Shown here in pieces: positions 55,676 to 64,000 of a stretch of 64,000 nt of DNA. The stretch spans positions 11,254,569 through 11,318,568 of the forward strand of contig CM064429.1 of the NCBI GenBank assembly GCA_032690845.1. Direction: 5' to 3'. Within the stretch, counting starts at the first letter, position 1, and the number at the start of each line of letters is the position of its first letter. A program made the position numbers and the translations under genes. The notes below the pieces were generated by a model, which worked only from the letters and a program-made list of their open reading frames with translations, searched no databases and was not told the origin of the DNA. Source of the DNA: Eleusine coracana subsp. coracana. Taxonomy: Eukaryota; Streptophyta; Magnoliopsida; Poales; Poaceae.

Positions 55676-56546
55676 TGATGAGGACATCACCCTTATGGAT
55701 ACACCCAGCATTCCGCCAACCAAAATACAAGTTCATGCGCGACAACTGAATTTACGGGTGAGCTTGTTGCTAATGATTCCTTTATGTGATTTTGAGAATA
55801 GATTGCTACCTAATGAATTAATTATTGTTAGAAACCATGGAGATGATGATGAGATAGCTGGAGAGGTGATTGGAGACGTGATGGGCCAGCAAGGACGTCC
55901 AAGCCAAGGTGGAGGCCCAATCAAAACCGACTTCGAGTCTGTTTCGGAGCCCAGGACCAGTCTGCACTAAAACGGACGCCCAGGACGCATACGGACTCGG
56001 ATTTGGACGTTCTATATATGCCTGGAAAGATAACGAAAAGCCCTTTCCAACCCAACTGGTCCCACGTCAAATTTCTTCTCGAGCCGTCGGTAATCGCCAA
56101 AACAATTCGACTTCCAGAATCTGTCCTGGTGCTGCGACACCGTAATCGGTCTTTGGGCCATGTATCGAGTTGAGTCTACTTAGGGCTGCGTCCAGGGGGT
56201 CTTGCACGACCTTAGGGTCCTCATATACAGCCGCCGCCTCTTCATTAGGGTTTGGGTTTTGCTTAGATCAATTCTGTTCATAAACAGTTTCGCCGTTCAT
56301 CGGTTTGTGAGACCCCAACTTCGAGAGTTTAATCATACATCAGCAATTGTGTTGCATTCTTCGTTGTTCTTGCTTGTGTTCTTGATTCGCAGGCAGGGAT
56401 TAGCCTTCTCGGCGAGGTCAATCGTCTTTTGGACGGTTGATAACCAGAGGAGACGTCGTGCTGCAATTACGGGGTTTAGAACGTGCTGTTCTGAAGCCGG
56501 ATCGATTTGTGTGTCGCCTCCGACCAAATCAACTTACCAAGAACCT
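55676..56546 (+). repeat. LTR A, inverted relative to the element
   Basis: Shares diagnostic bases with LTR B and not with C: 'gcgacaactg' in A and B against 'gcgaagattg' in C, and 'ttatgtgatt' against 'ttatatgatt'. So A was probably copied from the B lineage. It ends at ...CCAAGAACC(TT), short of the full LTR end. Confidence 0.9.
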
Positions 56547-57448
56547 TGATGTGAACAAGGGTTCCCGATCTTCCGAAAGGTTCTTGGTAAGTTGATTTGG
56601 TCGGAGGCGACACACAAATCGATCCGGCTTCAGAACAGCATGTTCTAAACCCCGCAATTGCAGCACGACGTCTCCTCTGGTTATCAACCGTCCAAAAGAC
56701 GATTGACCTCGCCGAGAAGGCTAATCCCTGCCTGTGAATCAAGAACACAAGCAAGAACAATGAAGAATGCAACACAATTACTGATGTATGATTAAACTCT
56801 CGAAGTTGGGGTCTCACAAACCGATGAACGGCGAAACTGTTTATGAACAGAATTGATCTAAGCAAAACCCAAACCCTAATGAAGAGGCGGCGGCTGTATA
56901 TGAGGACCCTAAGGTCGTGCAAGACCCCCTGGACGCAGCCCTAAGTGGGCTTAACTCGATACATGGCCCAAAGACCGATTACGGTGTCGCAGCACCAGGA
57001 CAGATTCTGTAAGTCGAGTTGTTTTGGCGATTGCCGACGGCTCGAGACGAATTTTGACATGGGACCAGTTGGGTTGGAAAGGGATTTTCGTTATCTTTCC
57101 AGGCATATATAGAACGTCCAAATCCGAGTCCGTATGCGTCCTGGGCGTCCGTTTTAGTGCAGACTGGTCCTGGGCTCCGAAACAGACTCGAAGTCGGTTT
57201 TGATTGGGCCTCCACCTTGGCTTGGACGTCCTTGCTGGCCCATCACGTCTCCAATCACCTCTCCAGCTATCTCATCATCATCTCCATGGTTTCTAACAAT
57301 AATTAATTCATTAGGTAGCAATCTATTCTCAAAATCACATAAAGGAATCATTAGCAACAAGCTCACCCGTAAATTCAGTTGTCGCGCATGAACTTGCATT
57401 TTGGTTGGCGGAATGCTGGGTGTATCCATAAGGGTGATGTCCTTATCA
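56547..57448 (-). repeat. LTR B, 3' LTR (902 bp)
   Basis: Complete. The adjoining purine tract on the minus strand is CAAAAGGGGGAGAA (57449-57462), which marks it as the 3' LTR. Confidence 0.92.
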
Positions 57449-57462
57449 TTCTCCCCCTTTTG

Positions 57463-58218
57463 AATTAGAATCGTCCTCGACTCGAGCTCATCTCTTTCTC
57501 CCATGTATGGTCTCAAATCTGAAATAATAATTGTGCAACTATTCCCAAACTTGGGATGCAACTCATATTTATATGCATTATGAAATTTGTCATCACAATG
57601 AGAATCTACAGTAGAAGACATTCCGTGCAAATTAATAATCTCTTTGAAAACTTGGAAAGCAATATGAGCATCATTCTCACTCTTATCACAAGGTAGACAA
57701 TGTGTGATCTTAGAAATACTAGAAAAAGATGACATGACATGGTAGTTGATATTAAAGTTTTCTAGTTGGTCATTTAGTTGCAAAGCAAGAGGATGTTTCA
57801 GATTTGAACAAACATAAACTCTATGTACCATAAATACACCTCTATGATTATAGTTGCCAATAGCATAAAAAATGTTTCTTATCAATAAGGGCAACTTAGT
57901 TTGAGAAAACATTTGCTTCTCTAAAGTACTTAGATTACAAAGAACATCAAATTCAATATAACCTAAAGTATTTAGAGAAGAAAACAATTTCTGCTCATCC
58001 TTTTGACATGTAACTAAAATCAAACGTTTAATTTCAGCACTAGTGAGTGAATCATAAGCAAAAGCATCAAGCTCATTCATTTGTTGTGGCAAAGATATAA
58101 ATGAAGCATTGACACACAACTCCTCTTTATCACACGGACCACTAGGTAAATCAACTTGTGACAAAGGAACATGATCATAAGGTTCCGATATACCAAGACT
58201 ATTGGAACAATCCATCAT
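57463..58218 (-). pseudogene. Gypsy pol C-terminal tail
   Basis: Open frame of 354 codons that runs into LTR B. It contains GYIEFDVLCNLSTLEKQMFS, FGNSCTIIISDLRPYMGERD and ESRTILIQKGEND. The last piece corresponds to the DSRT.PFQEGE-like end of grass Gypsy polyproteins next to the purine tract. The codons beyond about 57462 are LTR sequence, so the true CDS end is near there. Confidence 0.6.
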
Positions 58219-58290
58219 ATCAAGAAAGCTCTTACCTGAAGCAACAACCTGTTCTTTATCGTTCCCACTATCATCTTCTTTGTGTATATG

Positions 58291-58971
58291 CTAAAAAATA
58301 TTAGTTGTAACAAGAGGCAAAGAAATATGTTCATCCTCTAGCAATTCAGATTTTGATGAAAGTGTTGCGGCATTTGAAATAGCCCATTCTATCCTAAACG
58401 GTTCATTCTTTCTTCTCTCAAATCGTTGTTGATCCTCTTCTAAAATTTCAGCTGTGGTCATTGGTGTAAGAGTAACCCTTCTACCATTGTATTTAAATGA
58501 GTAGCTATTAGTAATGGTATTGTGCAAAACATTATTTGTACAAATCCAAGGTTTACCCAATAACAAATGACATGCTTGCATAGGTACTACATCAAATTCT
58601 GCACTATCCTTATAAGAACCAATAAAAAATTCAATGCGTGCAGTTTTATCTACCTTCATCTTACCACAAGAATTTACCCATTGGATGTAGTATGGACATG
58701 GGTGTGGCTGTGTGGTCAAGCCGAGCTTCTCGACCAATTCCAAGCTTGCGATGTTGTGGCTACTCTCTCCATCAATGATGACACGACAACGTCGATCCTT
58801 CACTATAAAGTGAGTCTGAAACAAGTTGTTCATTTGATTTTGCTCTACCTTCTCCATTTGAGAACTAAGCACTCGTTGTGCTACAACACTTGTATCAACC
58901 TCATTTGACACCATCGACTCATCACCATCAGTGTTGTAACCTGTCATTGTTAATAGAAAACAAGAAAACAC
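58291..58971 (-). pseudogene. Gypsy aspartic protease fragment, 226 aa
   Basis: Has the retropepsin active site in CRVIIDGESSHNIASLELVE (usual form IIDGGSCNN) and the C-terminal VPMQACHLLLGKPW, as in grass Ty3-Gypsy polyproteins. It starts in the middle of gag-pol and ends before reverse transcriptase. Same clade as 25341-25760. The internal deletion removed most of gag and pol. Confidence 0.8.
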
Positions 58972-59969
58972 ACAAGAGTATATTTTTCTATCACCACTGT
59001 TTGATTACGGTGGAAACTCTCAACAAGCAAATGGCAGCACCTAACTGAGTTCTTACAAGATTCTTAATAGCAAAACAGAGGATACCTTGGAGAGTGTGAT
59101 CCGACGATTGCGAGGGTCCAAAGTTCTGTGCCTATTCAGAAGGATATATATGGAGCTAGGTAGGCAATTTATAGTAGCAAGGATTAGCAAAATTTCAATT
59201 CAGAAATTGCAAAACTGAATAATAGTCCCAAGCTAGTCTATGTCACTGGCCTAAACTTGTCTCGGACCTAGTTCAAGCAAGCAAGCAAATGGCTCAACAA
59301 AGGACACAAAGGCTGCAAGCAATTCTGAATTTTTTTTCACTTCTCCTTTCATTTTTTTTCTTTTCTTATAGGTGCGGCCTTTTCTTCTTATTTTTTTTTC
59401 AGCACCTCTTTGCCATTTACTTCTTTCATGATTTTTTTGACATAGAACTGCAGCAAGAGTTGCGAACTTTATAGCACAAAGGAAAAACCTAAACTTTCTT
59501 TTTTGCACTCTTTACATAAGGAATAGATGTACATGTAGAACTGAACCGACAATTCTCATATGCAACACTGTGCAGCAATCTCTTGACTCAAGGAACAACG
59601 TGCAACAGAAAACACTCCAAGTTTCTTTTGCACACAAAAAGTTGAAGGCTAGATGTTAAATAAATATTTAGTGCAAACAATTCTAGCAGTACTATTATTT
59701 CAACGTGTGCAACAATCTGATTTTTTTTCTTGATTGTGTATGAACAAGGACACACACAACTCAAATAAGACCAAAGAACAAGTACTAGACCAACAACACA
59801 ATGACCTTGTAGGAACTAAAATTCAGAGAAGCAAACTAAACTAAAAATTGCAAGGCACAAGGGGGGTGTAGGACAGCGGAAACACGACGAACAAATATTT
59901 TTGTAGGGCAATTTTCTGGACTCTAGGATTGAACAAAATAACAAGGATAAGGGCGAACCTAACGGTGTA
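58972..59969. other. Leader region of the Gypsy derivative
   Basis: Between primer site and protease. AT-rich with long T runs (59330-59400). No gag recognised. Confidence 0.45.
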
Positions 59970-59989
59970 CCTGAAGCTCTGATTACCAC
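59970..59989 (-). promoter_or_regulatory. Primer-binding site, tRNA-Met like
   Basis: Minus strand TGGTAATCAGAGCTTCAGG, right inside LTR C. It equals the tRNA-Met type with one inserted A. Confidence 0.75.
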
Positions 59990-59990
59990 T

Positions 59991-60892
59991 TGATGTGAAC
60001 AAGGGTTCCCGATCTTCCGAAAGGTTCTTGGTAAGTTGATTTGGTCGGAGACGACACACAAATCGATCCGGCTTCAGAACAGCACGTTCTAAACCCCGCA
60101 ATCGCAGCACGACGTCTCCTCTGGTTATCAACCGTCCAAAAGACGATTGACCTCGCCGAGAAGGCTAATCCCTGCCTGCGAATCAAGAACACAAGCAAGA
60201 ACAACGAAGAATGCAACACAATTGCTGATGTATGATTAAACTCTCGAAGTTGGGGTCTCACAAACCGATGAACGGCAAAACTGTTTATGAACAGAATTGA
60301 TCTAAGCAAAACCCAAACCCTAATGAAGAGGCGGCGGCTGTATATGAGGACCCTAAGGTCGTGCAAGACCCCCTGGACGCAGCCTTAAGTGCGCTCAACT
60401 CGATACATGACCCAAAGACCGATTACGGTGTCGCAGCACCAGGATAGATTCTGGAAGTCAAATTGTTTTGGCGATTGCCGACGGCTCGAGACGAATTTTG
60501 ACATGGGACCAGTTGGGTTGGAAAGGGCTTTTCGTTATCTTTCCAGGTATATATAGAACGTCCAAATCTGAGTCCGTATGCGTCCTGGGCGTCCGTTTTA
60601 GTGCAGACTGGTCCTGGGCTCCGAAACAGACTCGAAGTCGGTTTTGATTGGGCCTCCACCTTGGCTTGGACGTCCTTGCTGGCCCATCACGTCTCCAATC
60701 ACCTCTCCAGCTATCTCATCATCATCTCCATGGTTTCTAATAATAATTAATTCATTAGGTAGCAATCTATTCTCAAAATCATATAAAGGAATCATTAGCA
60801 ACAAGCTCACCCGTAAATTCAATCTTCGCGCATGAACTTGCATTTTGGTTGGCGGAATGCTGGGTGTATCCATAAGGGTGATGTCCTCATCA
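59991..60892 (-). repeat. LTR C, 5' LTR (902 bp)
   Basis: Complete. Its inner end (TGATGTGAACAAGGG on the plus strand) adjoins the primer site. Confidence 0.92.
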
Positions 60893-60897
60893 ATAGC

Positions 60898-61430
60898 AGG
60901 GATATCTCCCTCGGTTACGTGCATGTCACCATGTCGAAAATAGTACCTGGCTATGAGGACAACGAGATCGAATGCCCGATACCTGAGGCAGGTATAAAAA
61001 TTCTCCAAGATGCGCTCGACTCTTTCATTATTTGGAAACGTCGTGATGTTTTACTCTCCAAACAAGTTTCTCCAGCCCGTTGTCTAGGCACAGGTCCTTT
61101 CATGCGAACCAGCCACTCCCGACAGGTGGACAACCGTCTCCTATGTCTGTGACAACCTCGGGAAACAAGCCCCAATCTCCTTATGCGGAAGCCGACTCGA
61201 TTTGCAGTCCTATAATCTATAGTGAAATGAGCCTCTTCCGGTCATCGATGAAGGAGTAGTACAGGCTACCCCTGTTGTCATCGAGCCTCCGTCAACAACG
61301 GCTGCGACGGTTCAAGTTCGAGCTCTAGTAATTCAAATCCGGCCTGCACCAGTTGTCGTTAAGGCTCCGGTAGTCCCAAAGACGATTACCGGTTTTGACG
61401 AAGAGCCAAAGGACCTAAAAGAAAAAAAAT
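60898..61430 (+). pseudogene. CACTA second gene, 3' part
   Basis: Resumes the frame cut at 55675 (…MLHS|RDISLGYVHVTMSKIVPG), and continues to DALDSFIIWKRRDVLLSK, a segment found near the end of the second protein in grass CACTA elements before the protease module. Later codons up to about 61430 are Val/Pro-rich with frame changes. Confidence 0.65.
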
Positions 61431-61517
61431 GATGTTGATAAGTACTCGGCTGTATTGAAAAAGCGTCTAGCATCCACAAGTAAGCTCATCCTGTAGGAAC
61501 AAGATCCTCGGGATATA

Positions 61518-63087
61518 TTGTCGTACAACAATCAAATTTTAAACAATTCCGCGGACGATGTGGACTACCCAAAATTCATATTTGGTAAACCCCTTATATC
61601 AAAGAACATGTACAAGAACCTCCCGTGGGAAATGCTGAAGTTGCATGACTGGTACATGATGGCGTCAAAGGAAGGGGTCAGTGCAATCACTTGTAGGATT
61701 CCAAAAGAGGTGTTCAATGAAAAAGATGAACAAATCTTACCCCTATTTTAGAAGGATGTCCATTCAATGTTTCGTCTAGACAAGATGGACGTCACCTTCA
61801 TCACCTTATGGTGCATGTAAGTGTCATGTTCGATCTACTTCGTATTTTAAGCATCATTCGATATATTTTCTTATGCCTTTATTTTGTAGCATGAACTCCT
61901 TTTTCCAAAGAAAGAGGACTGATAGAAAAAAATTGAGGGTGGACTACGTCAACCCGAACCGCATCAACCAAAGCACGATCAACCCAACGGTAAATCCGGA
62001 AAACCAACCGGATAAGACATCGACAGCGCTAACTGCAATGAAGGCAGTTCTGACAAATGAAGCAAGGACTGACGTTATTAATTATTTATGCGACTGCTAC
62101 TTGGAGTGGTAGGATAGAGAATGCATTATGGCCCCATACAACTTCAAGTAAGTTGGACACCTACTGCTTTCGTCATCTATCATATGTTAAAGTTAAATCC
62201 AATTGTAATTAACTTGTTGACATCATTGTCATAGCGATCATTGGATCTGTCTGATGATATTTCCCAAAGAAGGGTACCTTCTAGTGCTTGATAGTCTGGA
62301 CTATGACAAGAAGTTATACAGTAACATTATGCAACTCATAGATCGGTAAGAAATTTGTCTACGTATGTATGGTTTGATGATGTTAATATCATCTAATGAT
62401 ACACTTTTGTCGATCTCTTAGTGCTTATGAGAAATATGTCATAGCCCGAGGGCCATGCCATCCTACCAGGAAAAAGAACATGTACTTTTGTCATAGGTTT
62501 TTGGTAAGACTTATATGCATCTCATACACGTCCTTATCGTACTATCTATTCATATAATTATCATTAGTGTAACAAACTTGTGTTCTCTAATTTATAGTGC
62601 CATAACCAAGTACGATGAAGTGTGCATTGTGGTTATTACACTTGTGTGTTCTCGTCTGGTAGTTCAACTTACCTGGACTATATTATTGAGGAGTCTCAAC
62701 AAGAGGTAAGTTGATTTAGTTTATGTTTAGTTTACTTTATTTTTGATATTTAATATCTTATATATTAACAGACTCTGCTTATGTGACACAGAAAGCCACA
62801 AGGACAAAGAAAGAATGGGCTGCAAAGATGAAAATAAATGACGAGTTCAAAAAGGGTATGATTCCTGAATCCCGCGTTCACTTGAGTACAAATTCCAGTA
62901 TCTAGTTGTAGCTTCTCTCTATCATTTTATATTGAGAGAGGTTATTAGTCTAGAAGGGAAGTGCTTTGATTCAAAGGGTTTACTAGCAATAAAATATAGG
63001 TCCCTTTGTGAGTGGGCTGGTTTGAGAGCACCATATGAGCCCAATGTTCTGGAGAAAGATGATGACTATGCATTAGGGTTCATATAA
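61518..63087 (+). pseudogene. CACTA Ulp1 (C48) protease-like module
   Basis: Resembles the SUMO-protease-like domain carried by many plant CACTA/MULE elements. Exon 1: DYPKFIFGKPLISKNMYKNL..., stop at 61750, donor near 61817. Exon 2 (from about 61891) ends YNF|GTAAG near 62149. Exon 3 resumes at about 62235 as N-DHWICLMIFPKEGYLLVLDS: catalytic His 62239-62241, Asp 62290-62292. A later exon has CHNQVR-stop-SVHCGYYTCVFSSG with catalytic Cys 62628-62630. The His/Asp/Cys order fits C48 peptidases. The end (CFDSKGLLAIKYRSLCEWAG...) reads to TAA 63085-63087. At least three in-frame stops make it a pseudogene. Confidence 0.8.
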
Positions 63088-63274
63088 GACATTTTATAAT
63101 ATCCATTAAACAATTTAATGAGATGTTGTATATATTCTATGATGACATATTGTAAATTTCTATGATGAGATGTTATAAATATCCGTGATGAGATGTTGTA
63201 AATTTCTGTGTATGCAGAATCTTTGATTTCTGTATATATGCTGAATTTTATTTTATTTTTTCGAAAATAACAAG

Positions 63275-63546
63275 TAGCGGCGGTTGAAGATGTCAACTGC
63301 CGCTACTACTAGAGCAATGTAGTGGCGGTTGGTGATGTCAACCGTCGCTAATATTGGAACATAATAGCGGCAGTTGATATCACCAACCACCGCTACTAAT
63401 GGGTCTGTAGCGGCGGTTTGTTTCGGCGACAGACTACCCGCCGCTACAAACGCTTATTTGTAGCTGCGTTTGCGTAGCGGCGGGGTGGCCTTCCTGCTGC
63501 TACAGGGCTTTTCCAACCGCCGCTACAAGCCTTTTTTGTTGTTATG
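63275..63546. promoter_or_regulatory. CACTA right subterminal repeats
   Basis: About ten copies of GTAGCGGCGGTTG or its reverse complement, many paired as hairpins around 'gatgtcaac' or 'gatatcacc'. They mirror the left end and stop at the terminal repeat. Confidence 0.85.
63523..63546. repeat. CACTA right terminal inverted repeat
   Basis: Reverse complement starts CATAACAACAAAAAAGGCTT; it has lost the exact CACTA pentamer. The GTT target site follows at 63547-63549. Confidence 0.75.
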
Positions 63547-63549
63547 GTT

Positions 63550-64000
63550 ATTTTCACAATCTTCATGGCCGCAAACTAAAAGAACAAGAACTAAAAATTG
63601 AAAGAATTAGACCGCACCTCCTGTACTGCGCCTAGCAAGTGTGGAGCAGCCGCTCGCCGCTGACGTAGTTGGCTATTTTAATTTGGTAGCATACATGCTT
63701 GGATCGGATGATCTGTTTTGTCGCAACTTCATCGACTTGCCATCTCATCTCGTCGCGATGGCGGTGTCTTGTGATGCAATCAAGGGAGAAGGCGAAACAA
63801 GAAACAACATATAGGCGTGGAAGGCGAGTAGGCGACAGGGTCAGGCAACTTGCGTCGTGTGATGCGTACAAGTGATGGAGCGAGCCTGCCATGAGTAGGC
63901 CTAGGTTATGTGGTCTGTAGCCTTTCTTCAGTTCTTCACTTGGGCCACCGGGGGGGGGGCATTTTGAATACTCAATACTGGATTTTGTATTTTTACTAGT
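63550..64000. other. Right flank of the CACTA, no gene recognised
   Basis: An 86-codon minus-strand ORF (63632-63892) has no motif. A G run lies at about 63951-63959. Nothing else is seen. Confidence 0.4.

Larger units (their letters stand above)
55676..60892 (-). mobile_element. Gypsy deletion derivative with three LTRs, one inverted
   Basis: LTR A (55676-56546) is in plus orientation; LTR B (56547-57448), the internal region and LTR C (59991-60892) are in minus orientation. B and C are both 902 bp. ATAGC flanks the whole block (55671-55675, 60893-60897). LTR A lacks its last 30-odd bp, and joins B at a 1-2 nt overlap, making a near-palindrome of about 1.7 kb. Both outer ends are U3 ends (TGATGAGGACATCACC). 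The internal 2.5 kb keeps the primer site, part of protease, a pol C-terminal tail and the purine tract, but no reverse transcriptase or integrase. Confidence 0.88.
27817..63546 (+). mobile_element. 35.7-kb CACTA transposon with nested insertions
   Basis: The left end CACTACCACAAATAGGGC and the reverse-complemented right end CATAACAACAAAAAAGGC continue to a shared TGTAG; over 24 bp they agree at 18 positions. GTT flanks both sides (27814-27816, 63547-63549), the 3-bp duplication made by CACTA transposases. Inverted GTAGCGGCGGTTG / CAACCGCCGCTA motifs fill both subterminal regions. Genes run left to right: transposase, second gene, Ulp1 module. Three blocks of retroelements total about 24.4 kb; without them the element is about 11.3 kb. 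Coding sequences resume in register after each insertion, which supports a single element. All genes carry stops or frameshifts. Confidence 0.8.

Noticed and set aside
55676..57448. Simple inverted insertion of two separate solo LTRs
   Set aside because: A and C, not A and B, share the target duplication, and A joins B with a 1-2 nt overlap, so they belong to one insertion event.
63632..63892. 86-codon minus-strand ORF
   Set aside because: No motif, no splice or promoter context; left unannotated.

Overview
The window is nuclear DNA of a grass (Poaceae). The evidence is a CC-type NB-LRR resistance gene without a TIR domain, TTA-flanked Tourist-like MITEs, CACTA elements with grass-type transposase and Ulp1 genes, and Athila, Copia and chromovirus-like LTR retrotransposons nested in one another. 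The species cannot be fixed from the sequence. The only intact host gene recognised is the NB-LRR at 3510-6227 (minus). Nearly everything else is transposon or decayed transposon.

Layout. 1-2.8 kb: degenerate LTR-like repeats. 3.5-6.2 kb: the NB-LRR gene. 6.2-20.3 kb: a gene-poor stretch holding an inverted-repeat MITE (7753-8242), a non-autonomous CACTA (8907-10218), an old minus-strand LTR element (about 12.06-13.98 kb) with two tandem Tourist MITEs in one LTR, and a 5-kb Copia (14526-19540; 221-bp LTRs, TSD GGAAG). Three short open blocks on the minus strand (8570-8617, 14234-14314, 19637-19766) have splice-like borders and matching phases. They may be exons of a split gene or upstream exons of the NB-LRR; this is inference. 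20.3-27.8 kb: a CACTA fragment, a 2-kb Copia LTR with a perfect tRNA-Met primer site, a 54-bp tandem repeat, a Gypsy remnant, an (AT)n tract, and a tRNA-headed SINE-like retroposon with a 16-bp TSD.

27817-63546 is read as one 35.7-kb CACTA transposon. Its 24-bp terminal repeats match at 18 positions, the TSD is GTT, and inverted GCCGCTA-type subterminal repeats lie at both ends. Three insertions interrupt it: (1) a young non-autonomous Athila-type element (29983-37517; LTRs of 1549 bp; TSD TATGG) inside the transposase gene; (2) a lone LTR of about 1.74 kb (42965-54643) inside the second gene, itself split by a complete but mutated Athila (43582-53519); (3) a Gypsy deletion derivative (55676-60892) with three LTRs, one inverted, flanked by ATAGC on both sides. 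Taking these out leaves about 11.3 kb of CACTA carrying a TNP2-type transposase with DUF4218/DUF4216-like tail, a Transposase_24/TNPA-like gene, and an Ulp1 (C48) protease-like module. All carry stops or frameshifts, so the element is probably dead.

The most unusual points are the inverted third LTR with two U3 outer ends and a perfect TSD, the second subterminal-type repeat block directly before an internal TATA box in the CACTA, family-specific GC palindromes scattered through the Athila elements, and the possible phase-matched exons upstream of the NB-LRR. All domain calls come from reading translations by eye; no database search was run.
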